From positions 682,001 to 746,000 of the forward strand of contig JAHDVF020000177.1 in NCBI GenBank assembly GCA_022606425.2: a stretch of DNA of 64,000 bases, given 5' to 3'. The position numbers and the translations under genes were made by a program. This document shows, in pieces, positions 1 through 11,700 of the stretch; the first letter of the stretch is position 1, and every line of letters starts with the position of its first letter. This stretch comes from Lepidostoma basale. Its lineage: Eukaryota > Arthropoda > Insecta > Trichoptera > Lepidostomatidae. The notes beneath the pieces were generated by a model that did not search any database, was not told where the DNA came from, and saw nothing but the letters and a program-made list of their open reading frames with translations.

Positions 1-603
1 ATTGAAAATAAAATTTAATTTCTTTCTGGTTTCAAAAGATAAAATTATGTATTCATATATAATAAACATTATTAATGATTTACGTATTTAAAATAATTTG
101 TTTCCTAAAGTATTGTGGCTAAAACTTTAGGAACTAATTATTAACTTATGACTTTTTTATAAATAATCTAAAGTTAAGCTGTGAAATGACAATTGCAATA
201 TTTTAATAATTTTGCTTTATAATGACTATTTTAGTATCTTTGATTATACATTCCAATTTGAAATGTAATTTAAAAAAAATAATAAAACGGTATGGAATGT
301 ACTATGGTGTGTTTGTTTAACCTAGAAAGATAATTTCTTTTGTAAGTATGATTGTTATATGTTATAGTTTAGTTTAGATATGTATCGTATGAATGTTATT
401 ACCAATAAAGTGTATTCTAAACAATATTATGTATTTATTATATGTAGATGAGTGGCACCTTTTCCTATTGTACAATAATTCTTCAGCGTTTTCACAAATC
501 ACACAAATTTTCTATTGATCACCCTGAAATCTGTAGTATATAGTCAAAAATCCGCTTAAAATATACATTATGTATATCTACACACTAAACTAACTGACGA
601 ATA
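1..603. other. AT-rich intergenic DNA, nothing recognised
   Basis: Very AT-rich sequence with no convincing open frame, no repeat that I could match elsewhere in the window and no RNA gene. It lies beyond the likely 3' end of the minus-strand homeobox gene. Confidence 0.6.
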
Positions 604-963
604 AATGGACCGCCGTATTGTTCTTTCCTGACATATTTATTTGATCGTACTACGTTTTCCTTGGTCTTCCTCTAGTTCACTTTACGTCGTTGACATATTC
701 ATTCATTCATTCTTTCCATGTGTCCGAACCATCTTAATAATCCTTACAGATCTAAGAGAGTCAAAGAGATCTCATTTCAGCAGTCTAAGAGATCTCATTT
801 CAGCAGTCTAAGAGATCTCATTTCTACTGCATTTATTCTACTTACTTTCATCATTCTTTTCTTCACTTCCATGCATAAGGTACAAGTACTGCCATTTTAG
901 CTTTTGTTTGCGATGACAACTTTAAGTGCATCATTAAATTTATTGCTTGCTCCAATCCTTCTA
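604..963 (-). mobile_element. LINE-A fragment (3' coding part), with 23-bp triplication
   Basis: Read on the minus strand this matches the 3' coding part of LINE-A, the (TTAG)n-tailed non-LTR family that recurs across the window (best copy 28700-29803). Recognisable segments are the one before the GRPRKTW motif and the one starting VEMRSL. The reading frame is broken. A 23-bp unit containing gagatctcattt is repeated in tandem, with starts at 766, 789 and 812; other copies have it once. Edges are approximate. Confidence 0.75.
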
Positions 964-1011
964 CGTACAGTATATCATTAAATAAAAAAACGCGCTGTTT
1001 TAAAGTTTTTT

Positions 1012-1017
1012 TTTATT
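1012..1017 (-). terminator. Candidate polyadenylation signal AATAAA for gsb-n
   Basis: The plus strand reads tttatt, which is AATAAA on the minus strand, about 1 kb past the stop codon. I found no closer canonical hexamer between here and 2010. One hexamer in AT-rich DNA is weak evidence. Confidence 0.35.
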
Positions 1018-1533
1018 GATTCAAAATGATACAATTTATATAAATCAATTTATTAATTATAATACTTAAGTATATACCTATTATTACATGTTTTTGTGAC
1101 ACCCTTTTAGACTTTAAAGCTGTTTTTCCATTGCACAGAATACATTAAATTATAATAAAATTAAATTAAAATACTACCATTGTAATATTGTTCAATAAAT
1201 TGTATTATGACCCCCTGTCATAAAAAACATACATTAATACAATTAAATAATTTGCGACGTGTGTTTTAAACTTTGAGATCAAAATGAAACTTATGTGTGT
1301 AGGAATAGAAAATACAAAAAAATTTGATTCTGTGCAAACAGAAAATAATGTCACGTGCGAGTCGCCCCTCATTATTGTCTTATTGTGGGTGCTAGCTTAA
1401 CTAATACAACTCTTTAGTACTCAGATGGTGCAAAATATAATTTTATGTACAATAATTGAACACTTTTAGTTATAATTAGCCCTGGGAGTTAATATTCCGT
1501 GAGATTGGGAGCATTTAGGATGCGCCAAATTGG

Positions 1534-1821
1534 CAGTGCTGGATTAAGCCAGCGCGTGGCCTGTAGCAAATGTAATTAAGAGGCTTTGGGTTTAGAATGA
1601 TAATAAAATAAAACACTACTTTTACTAACTATTTAACCATCAACCTGTCTCTCCGAAGGGTAGGAAGCAAGAATGGACCCCACACTGTTTTTTCCTGACA
1701 TAATTCCTCGATTTCTCGACATTCCAATTAAAACATTTCCTGCTATATGCGCGGGGCATTCAGAAACGTGAGACCCAATGATAGCACTTGCAACTTCTGC
1801 TATATGGCTAATCCGGCACTG
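1534..1821. mobile_element. hAT-like non-autonomous element with terminal inverted repeats
   Basis: The left end begins cagtgctggattaagcc and the right end is ggctaatccggcactg, an imperfect inverted pair of 16-17 bp with the CAGTG start usual for hAT elements. The flanking 8-mers caaattgg (1526-1533) and ctagttgg (1822-1829) match at 6 of 8 positions, as an old 8-bp hAT target duplication would. At 288 bp it has no room for a transposase. It contains a LINE-A fragment. Confidence 0.6.
1632..1745 (-). mobile_element. LINE-A 3' end fragment inside the hAT-like element
   Basis: The order of aaccatca, ctctccgaagggtagg and aatggaccccacactgt is the reverse complement of the LINE-A 3' end found in other copies. 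It is short and diverged and sits between the inverted repeats at 1534 and 1821. So either the LINE inserted into the DNA element or the fragment was captured by it. Confidence 0.65.
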
Positions 1822-2009
1822 CTAGTTGGGGAATAGTAACATTATGACGAAAAGTTCGTAGTTTGCACCCAAAAAAGATTACTGGAAAATTATATAAAAC
1901 TCACACGTCTGTTATTGTCTCATATTTGGTCATAAATTGTCACTTTTGGTAAAGGAAGTCAGTCAACACGAGCAACCAAGATTTTGGAGCCATTGATTTC
2001 TGTCCTCGC

Positions 2010-2747
2010 TCATGAGCCCCAGTACTTGTTGACGCTGGTGGTGGGATGGCCGTAGTTCTGCTGACTGAACCCGTCGCTGATGTTGGGGAAGGAGTATCCG
2101 TCGCTGTGGTGCACGCCCACTGGAGGCAGACCCCCGAATCCCATGTTTATTCCTATGTGAGTCTGATTCCAATTCAAGTTAGATTCGGACGTTAGCTTGG
2201 AATAATCTGCCGCCATTTTCGAGAAATTCTCCGCGGCTACTATTTTGTTGTAGTCTTCGATAATGCTCTTTGGAAATACGTCGGATTTTACTTCTTCTGG
2301 ATCCGCAGGAGGGGACTTGAGAGTTTCTGAGCTGCCTTGATTTTTAGGTAGATACAGAGATGGATGTTTTGGGTACGAGTCGCAAGGATTCACGCAGCGC
2401 GATGCGAATTCGTGTCTAGGCATTCCATTTTCTAATAGTTGTGGATGGGATTCGCTAGTAGTTGGTGGCGGGTGGTTGAATCCCGCCGATGTTCCAGGGA
2501 AATTATTTTGGAAGGCCTGGTTGAGTTGCTGGGAGTGCGCCATGAGTTGGTTATAGTTAGAGAACTGGGCCTTTTGGTGGTGCCAGGCGTCCGCGTGGGT
2601 GGGGTGGTGCGGGAGGCCGGAGAAGTCGGGTCCCGGGTACTGGCAGGGCAGGCCCGAGAGGGGCAGCGCGCCGTAGCCGCCCAGGCCGCCGGACGTACTG
2701 GACGTGTTGTGCTTACGGAGCCGTGCCCGCCGGTTGGAGAACCATAC
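2010..2747 (-). CDS. gsb-n: gsb-n coding exon 6 (homeodomain residues 47-60 and C-terminal tail)
   Basis: After a gattttcag acceptor the exon starts [14 protein letters not shown], completing helix 3 with Ser at position 50, and runs 245 codons to TGA at 2010-2012. The tail is low in complexity (His, Gln, Pro, Ser, Asn). It has spaced motifs [15 protein letters not shown] and NWNQ, and ends SVNKYWGS. Repeated YSKL-like motifs and a terminal KYW are, from memory, also in fly gsb-n and probably form the activation region. No OAR motif is seen. Confidence 0.96.
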   Translation of the reverse strand, partial: VWFSNRRARLRKHNTSSTSGGLGGYGALPLSGLPCQYPGPDFSGLPHHPTHADAWHHQKAQFSNYNQLMAHSQQLNQAFQNNFPGTSAGFNHPPPTTSESHPQLLENGMPRHEFASRCVNPCDSYPKHPSLYLPKNQGSSETLKSPPADPEEVKSDVFPKSIIEDYNKIVAAENFSKMAADYSKLTSESNLNWNQTHIGINMGFGGLPPVGVHHSDGYSFPNISDGFSQQNYGHPTTSVNKYWGS

Positions 2748-5700
2748 CTGAAAATCATGAAAAAATCTAGAACATTTGTCGTTAAAAATAAAACGAATCT
2801 CTCGTCTATAAACTATTATGATTAAACTATGTGAAGACGTCATGTAGCATAAAGGAAACACAATAGAGTCATGCTAAATGTTCCACTCTCAGACCGAATA
2901 AGAAATACCGAGATACGTAGAAGAAGTAACAGATACCGTCGAAAGCGTGGCTAAGCTCAAATGGTCATTTGCGGAACATGTTGTCAGACTGTTGTTGACA
3001 TGTTGTTAGACTGGTAGAAGAAAGATGGATCAGAAGGGTAGTGGAGTTGATATCTCGTGAAGATAGAAGAAACAGAGGGAGATCTTCTCCACAATGGTCT
3101 GATGATATAAGAAAAATTGCTGGTGTCTGAATTCAGAAGGCACTATATAGGAATATGTTGAGAAATATGGGGGAAGTCTATGTCCAGCAGTGGACGTTTT
3201 CGGCTGTATTAGTAATTAAGAAGATGCTTTAATTCTGAATAATGTAAAGTCAGACCGATTATTATTCTATAAATGCAGTTTTCTATAATTCACCTGTATC
3301 CTGGCTTCCGTAAGTCCCGTCTGCTGCGCCAGCTCCTCTCTGGTGTATACGTCCGGGTACTGAGTTCTGGTGAAAGCTCTCTCTAACGCGTCCAGCTGGT
3401 CTCCGCTGAAGGTGGTCCGTGAGCGCCGCTGCTTTCTCTTCAGCGTGATGCCGGGCTCCGATTCCGTGTCTGAAGAGTCTGAACCGCGCCCTGCAAATGA
3501 GTATTTTATTAGACGAATTCATATAACTTACTTATCATAACTCTGAAATTCTAAATAATGTAGGTGTATTCCCTGGTAGCTATTGTCAAGAGGCACTAGA
3601 TTATTTTTTTACATCAGAATTCATTTGTTCATTTGTATCATATAAACAAGTATGATGGTGAAGTATCAGCCTCGTACTTGTTTATATTCTATGTTATTAC
3701 AATATGTCGACGCATTCTTAAAAATCGGCGATTTGTATGTATTGTATTATTATTTGTAATGTCTAACTGTAAAAATAAAGTAGAGATAAGATTCCTTAGA
3801 CCTACTACATTGGTAAAATGATGTAAGACAGAATTTCAAATGCCGATGTCAAGACGAAATGCAGAGCTGAAAAGACCACTGCGTTGGTTTGGACATAAAT
3901 AAATCATGAATGAAGAAATAATTATTTATTGTTTGGACTGGCAAAAGAAGGATGAAAGTAGAATAAATGCAGTAGAAATGAGATCTCTTAGACGAATGTG
4001 TAGATACTCTGTGTATGATAGAGTGTCGAATGAAAATATAAGAAGTGAATGCGGTGCGAATGATGGTGTTATGAACACAATAATGAAAAGATCATTAAGA
4101 TGGTTGGGACATATGGAAAGAATGAACGAAGAAAGAATGGTAAAACAATTATATGTTAACGACGTAAATGGAACTAGAAATAGAGAAAGACCGAGGAAAA
4201 CATGGCACGATCAAATAAATCAAATATTGAATGTCGGCCACGTGAGGAGTCAGAGAAAAAAAGAAAAGTGTGGCAATCCATTCTTTCTGCCTACCCCTTC
4301 GCGGAGACGGCGTGATGGTTAGTTGTTAGCTAGTTAATAATGAATATGAAAATATACAATATGTTAACGACGTGAATAGAGTACCGAGTCGAAAAAGACT
4401 AAGGAAAAGACGGAATGACCAAATAATTCCAATTTTAATAGACGTCTATTCTAGTAGTCGGAAGAATTGATTAGGGTGTAAGATTCCATATATGAATGTA
4501 GATGGTGGTCCATTCTCACTGCCTATTCTTCCGGAGCAACCGTGTGATGGTTTGTTTGTTATTTTTTCGATTTCTTTAGTGTTTTAGCAATATAAGATAT
4601 AAATGTTTTAACGTTTCCCAACTACAAAGTGTTAATAAGAAGAATTAATTTTCTATTAAAAATATGACTTATAATTAATTTGCAGGAGTATAAATTAAAT
4701 AAACACAAAAGTCCGGATCGTCCAGCTGACAACATGTGCACCACTTAAAAGAACATTATGTGTTAAATTATTTTTATTTTGTTATTCTATTTTAAATGAT
4801 TTGTTTTAGATTTATTTTGTGGATGTTGGACAATCGAAGTATGCGCGGGAGATGCCCATTGGTGGCGATGAGGCTCGCAACCCATCACACCGCGTCTCTC
4901 GCGGGAGCGAAGAGAGAAGGATTGAGTGCCGCATCGGTTAAAGTGTGGCAGTCCATTATTTCTGCCTACCCTTTCGGGGAGACGGCGTGATGGTTAGTTA
5001 GTTTTTTTAACATTATAATATTCAGTAATTTAACAAAGCCCTTTACGGTTGCAGATTCTCTTTTTGAACGAAAAAATATTAATGTATTGTGTGTGACGAT
5101 GCAATGTTTCCTGCTAATTTCGCCACGGTCACAATGTTATACGGCGCGATGTTATGCGACATGTGACACAATAAAACTGTCAGCTTCTGACCATAATCAC
5201 ATTATGTGACACGTAAGATAACACACTAAATAAACCGCACCCTCAAATAACGCCGACCGCGGCCAGTGGCGGGTTGTAAGACTTTTATAATGCTTCGCAA
5301 AAAAATTCAAATAACAAAATACGAATGAAAACGTCTGTTTTCTAGAAGTTTTATTACATTAAAACAAGCTAAATAAAAATCAGCGAAAAACACAATATAT
5401 AAAGATATAAAATGGCAGATCTGACCCGAAAGGATCAAATATTGTAATTGAAACCAATAAAGGAAAAAAAGTTCTTTTTTCATCGAAAAAAATCAAATCT
5501 AAAATTGTGTACATTGAGGAATATCTATTTTTTAAACTCCCAACAATACAATTATGAAGATCTGCTCGCAGCGAACCGGTTATTAGTTGAAAACAAAATA
5601 ATGTGATATTATTTTTTTTTTAGCTTAGTCAAGGGATATTATAGGAAGACACCGGTAGAAAGAGCAATTGAATGGTTGCGGTAAAATAGGCACTAAGTAC

Positions 5701-8700
5701 CAAAAAAAAAATAGGAAAAAAACTAAGTATGCAGTTTCGTTCTATATGTCATATAGAACAAAACTGCATACTTATTAGTTTTTTTGGTGCCTATTTTACT
5801 TCAACCTCGGAGAACGACTTCTTTAATATTAGTAAAAGTACGTTCAGAAGACAAATACTCTTGACTTTAGAGAGTATCTCGTCTTCCTAATGTCGAACTA
5901 ATGTTGAGATAGAGTAAACTGATATTATTGATTGATTAAAGGATAATTAAGTGTTTCAATTTTATCTAAAAATTTCACATCTCAAATAAAGTACTTTATA
6001 TGAAAGTATTACTTCTTCGATGGCCCAATAGCTTATTTCGAGCCTTAGCCTCCAGTATTCTTCGCCTCCAGCTCCTCCTGTCGTCCGCTTCGACCCTCCA
6101 ATCTGACGTAACAATTTCGCCCCATCTCTACCAACTTCATCCTCCCATCGCAGCCTTGGTCATCCAATTGGTCGTCTACCACCTGGGTGCCACTACAGTA
6201 ATCTTTTTGGGGTTCGCGATGACGGCATCCTCTGCACGTGACCGGCCCATCACGGTCTATTCAGTCTGACCTGTGTGGAGAGACCGGGAGCTTTGTAAAT
6301 ATGGTACAGCTCGTCATTATGCCGCACTCTCCAGCCTTCACCGTCATTCACAGGTCTTCTCTCAAAAGTATCCAGTCGCTCTGCGGATTTCTTTGTCATT
6401 GTCCACGCCTCACACCCATAGGTCACATTGTTTTATACGGGATGATTTTGGTTTTCCTGTGTACGTTTCTTGATTTGAGCGCTGGTAGTAGAGAGAAGAA
6501 TGTTTTGTTGCCAATTGTGATTCTTCTTTCGATTTCCTTGTGATCTTCGTTTTCTTTTGTTTGAAACGTACCTCCTCGGTTAGCACGGAGAGCATGGTTT
6601 TTAATCCTCAGGGTGGTAATCGTGAGATTCTTTTCGGTATATTATTCGATTCAGGGACGGGTGTAAATATAAAGACAGTTACATGGGATACATTAAGGTT
6701 TATTATCTAGTTAACATTATAACAATAATCCAGAGGCTAGGGATGTCGTACAAATACAAAAAAAAGGCACATGATGTAAGAATGAAGAGGCTGTTTGAGG
6801 TGATTCCTCGATGGCGCGCTCGTCAGGACATCGACCGGCGACGTCGTCCGTAGACGTTATCAGCGACGCTGACCAGAAGATGGTGGGTCAGCAAATCAAT
6901 ATGTAGAGCGTCACCTGGCAGACACGAGGTTCCCTAACCTGTTGGTGCTGTCTGAAGCGGCGTGAAGAAGTGGTCCTCGCAGTTCCGCTGGGTGGTGAGG
7001 TCAACCACGTTGTCGGGACATGATGTGCGACAACACGTGGGCGGCAATTTCGGGAGCAGAGGATGGCTCGGACCGTGGCGGAGGGAATCAATCGCAGACA
7101 CGCGGACACATGACGCACATGTGTAACCAATGTGCGGTCTTCGATATGGATATTATTATTAGTATTCTACCTGATATGATGGGAGAAAGGCTGAACCATT
7201 GCTGGTCCAGCCGGATGCAAACGGATTAACGTTTCTCCTACATCGTGGTGGTAACTGGGCACTGACGAAAAAACACAAGATGGCGGCCTACCCGCAACGG
7301 CTGACTAGAGGGAAGTGGCGGGCTTCTGCCTCGAAGCATAGAGTACCGAAAAAGCAGTGATACCAATTGGGAAGGCGGCGGTGGCTCACAGGGCGGAAAC
7401 AGGAGAAGTTGGAAATAAATTTCGAAGAGGTACTTAACTGGGGAGAATTGGGGCGAATACAGTGGCCGAAGAAATCGTAATGATGTACCATTACATGTTA
7501 TAGACGAACCCAGGTAAGTGAAGTCTTTCACCATCTTAAAATTGTATCTATCCTTGAATTTGATGGTTCGCCGTGAGTTATGGGTTGCATTCCTGGTTTG
7601 TTTCATTATGAATATATTACTTATTAATTGTATTTTTTTTAGTATATGTAGATTTGTTAAATTTTGATCCGCTACTGGACACACATTTGTAAAATTCCAA
7701 ATCGATTGATGACGCCGCCCTCCGGTTCCTATGAAGGGGCATCAAGTATGGCGGAGGAGCACAATGCTCGCGGCAGGTACACGCAACAAGTAGTCAATAT
7801 TGTGTTCCGTACCCACTATCATGGAAAACATAAACACTCCCGAGCTATTCAGCTCATTGCATTCAACTAGCCAATGAACTTTTTATGTCCTGCCCAAACA
7901 GTTTATGTAACCCAGTAAATGTGTATAGATATTGATTGCTCCTGTTCGGTAAATACATTATTTTAATATTATGAAGGTATTTTCTGAATCAAATGCCATT
8001 AAGTTTATTACATACAATAGTATGAAATATTATATAAAATAGTGTAATATGATAGTACCCCTAGAACGGGTTACCCCAGTTGGGAGGTATTAAAACCATG
8101 TACTCGGTAAATGATTAATAAATTTATATATAATATATTACATCGAACGCGTTAATACTATTTCTTCTAAACTATTTACGTAGACAGATGATAATTGAAC
8201 TTTGATAAGAAGCTATTACTTGGTCTTCTTCTTCTGCTTTATCCTTGTTGTAGACCTATGTAGTTTGTTCTCCAGAGTGTTGCTCCTCCTGTGAGGTAGA
8301 CTCCCGGCTGTCCGTCCATCTTTTAGGAGGTCTTCCACGAGGACGAGTCCTATGAGGCTGATTATGTAATGCAATATATGTCGGCCCATCCTCATTAAAT
8401 TTCCTGTGTCGCGCTCTCCGCTTGTATGTTAAAAGTTTTAATTAATTTTTAAAATATGTCAAACCACCAAGTAATGCGTAAGACCAATAATTACATATGG
8501 CGTCGAAGCAAGTACAAACACAGTACGATGAAGACATTGGGGACGATAGCAGGCAAGACACTGAGAGATCGCGTGAGGAACACCAGAATTAGAGAGATAT
8601 GTGAGGTTGAGGATATTATAAGATGGAGTAGACAGCGAAGAAGGGACAGGTACGGATGACCGAACACGAGTTCAAATAATGGACACCATCAGACTTCTCT

Positions 8701-11700
8701 ATATTGTACTGCATAATCAGCCTCACGGGACTCGTCCCCGTGGAAGACCTTCTATAATATGGAAGGACAGCTGGGAGTCTACCTCACAGGAGGAGCAACA
8801 CTCTGGAGAACAGACCACATAGGTCTACAACAAGGAAGAAGAAGAAGAAGACTTCGCTTCGCTAGTTTCAATTCAAGAGACTGATATGCACCAAATATTA
8901 ATATTTTTGCTGGTTCTTGGGATTCCACTTGGGCCTTATAAGTGGTAGTTTTTCGTTGCTTTCCACATTTATATACATCAGATTGTTTGAACCCAATTAC
9001 TGCATACATCTTTTAAGCTATTGATTCAATGACAGGTGATAGGTAGGTAATATATAGCAATTTTATTGTAACGTGAATTCTACACCTGACCAAAGATAGT
9101 TTGACAATCACACTGTCATCGCCGGGAATCGAATCCGGGACCTTCGGTGTGGCAGTCATAGCTCTTGCCATTCTATCACGAAGGTCGTCTAACACTAAAT
9201 CGTTTGCATTACGATTTTGTGTAATCATGTGGATTTTGTGTAACAAGGAAAAAGAAGAAGAATAATAATACATAGTGAAACAGAAGGCTACATATTAAGT
9301 GTGACGGGTAGTCATCAAACAAATAGGAAATATTTCAAACACTTAGATGTAATCCGAGCCCGTTTACCCATTTTCACCGAAGCGTTCACTTCAGGTGGTT
9401 GTTTGTCCTTCATCCGTTTCAATAATAAAATATTCCTGTATAAAAACTTGTTTTACATCCACTAATACGTGCAACAAACGCAATAAACAATATTTTTTCT
9501 ACATATTTTTGTGTTACCACCTATTATTCAGATGGCAATCCGTATTCGATTAGTCGAGAGCGGGGAACGAGGGTATATTTTCATATGCGGCCGGATAAGG
9601 TTGCGGTAGAAGAGTCTTGCCTAAAAATATTCACTCACTAATAACATAAAAGAAAATCACTTGTTAAACGTATTGGTTCAGTTTGAGTTTTGGTCGTGTG
9701 GAGTCTACCGGTTTGACAGTCCGCGTGGAGTGTGAAAGGGCTATGAATAGTGCCAAATGTCACCCAAATTCCTGTCTCAAAGGGGCCGCCAAAGGCCCGC
9801 CGCCGAGCGCGGTCTCACGCTTTACATTCATGTCCTATTATACATTCATAACTCCTCATTTTCGTATTATCAACAAATTAGGTACTCCCACGTCGTTACT
9901 TTAAATGCCTAAAGCATTATTTTTTGCACCGATGCGGATACGTGAGGATTGAACTTAAATTACGTTAAGTCAGTTAATATGGATATATAATATTGTACAT
10001 TATAGATTAACTATTTTCTGTTAAAATTTATAATGGCTGTTAATGGTATCACCATTTTTTTATTATTATTTTTTAATTTTCACGACAGCATCGTCACCTG
10101 AGAGTAAGAGGGTTCCAACTAAAAAAAATTCACATTTGACTTTTTTTCTTGAAAAGGGTTCTTACTAACCTTATCTATACGTACAATTAAAAAAAAACAT
10201 GTAATAGTATCGTCATTTTGATGTTATGAAAAGAATCAAGTTCCATCTGATCATTCAAAACACACGATTCACTGAAGAAGGATTCATTTACACTTATTAT
10301 TTCAACTGTCGCCAGAGAAAATTTACCCACTTCTCGGTAAAAGAGTTTCATCTGCTTCAGATAGAACCCTTTTATTCCAAGATACACACCCGAAACTAAC
10401 AAAACTGTGACTTAATTTTTCTCAGCTTTTTACTTTTGACAGTTGGAACTTTCTTACTCTCAGGTGACGAGCTGCAGAAGCAAAGATGGCAATGCACAAT
10501 GGAGTTCTAGTCCCGACCCTTATGTATGGAAGTGAAGCTTGAAGTTGGCAGAAGAAGGATGAAAGTATGATAAATGCCGTAGAAATGAGGTCACTAAGAA
10601 GAATGAGCGAAAATGCAATGTATGATAGAATATCTAATGATGAAGTAAGAAAGGAATGTAAGGCGGATGAATGCGTGATGAATAAAATCAAGAAAGGGTC
10701 ACTAAGATGGTTTGGACATATGTAACGAATAGATGAGGGAAGAATGGTTAAATGATATATACAAGTAGTGTGAATGGGAAAAGAAGTCGAGGATGGCCAA
10801 GGAAGACATGGCATGACCAAATTAATCAATTACTGAAAGGCGACCATGTTCGAAGTAGGAACAATCGACGAGCGTGCATGTCACGATGTGTGAATGTAGA
10901 AGAAGCGCGAGAATTATGCCATTCATCCTTTTTGCCTACTCCTCCGGGAAAAAGGCGTGATGGTTAGTTATTTAGTTAGTTAGTCACGACAGCTGTTTCG
11001 CCAACCGATGTTGGCATCATCAGGTGTTACAATATTTTTTCGTTTATGTGAAGAATATTGACAACACTTATTCATCAATCTTAACAATTGTTGCCAAAAC
11101 TCTCCACATAAACGAAATTTTATTGTAACATTTGATGCCAACATCAGTTGGCGAAACAGCTGTATAAACCCCATAGTTATAGCAGAGCAAGGGGGCATAT
11201 ATTATTTTATGCTCCAAATTGCCGCACAGAGGCCCTTCGAAGTTCTCCTGTATTGAAAGCGATTCGTCTTTTAAATGAGGTTGCAAAAGAGATAGACCTC
11301 TTTGGATGCAATTATGGCGAATTCGTGAATACCCTTACGATAAGGGCAGCAAGGAAATAACTGGCATATAAGGTTCTATGTATATTTCCTTTGATATTTT
11401 TTTTTCACCCTTACATCGATTTGTAATGATGTAAGGAGTTTTTTCAACAAAATAATAATAATAATAATTATGAGCGATTTAAATTTTAAGAGTCAATAAT
11501 GTTGAAGTATCATAGTATTTAGGGAACAATGGACTATTAAAATATTTTCTTTATTTATCTATATTTTAATCGAGGAAAAATTTATTACAGTGAAATCTGT
11601 GGTGATTATTTTTATACGGCACAAGTCAAGAGAAGTGTATTAAAATATAAATATAAGTTTATTTTATATGTGAAATAATAATATATATGAAATAAAAATT

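Larger units (their letters stand above)
964..2009 (-). other. Probable 3' UTR and downstream flank of the gsb-n gene
   Basis: This is the DNA immediately downstream of the stop codon. From about 1018 to 1530 I see no repeat and no coding potential, which fits a long AT-rich 3' UTR. A hAT-like element (1534-1821) lies inside it. The only clear AATAAA I found on the minus strand is at 1012-1017, so a 3' UTR of about 1 kb is the simplest reading. No transcript data support the end point. Confidence 0.45.

Noticed and set aside
2439..2825. 128-codon plus-strand frame over the last gsb-n exon
   Set aside because: Antisense shadow of GC-rich coding DNA; no motif of its own.
3294..3490. Two separate genes: a paired-box gene (31-42 kb) and a homeobox-only gene (2-3.5 kb)
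   Set aside because: Exon 4 links both in phase and supplies the octapeptide and the start of the acidic linker, as expected for one Pax3/7-type protein.
6950..7110. Minus-strand text [11 protein letters not shown], first taken as the missing end of the paired domain (like VSAISRLVRG)
   Set aside because: No splice acceptor before an EG start, no octapeptide after it and wrong residues. The true exon was found at 23643-23760 with exact phases.
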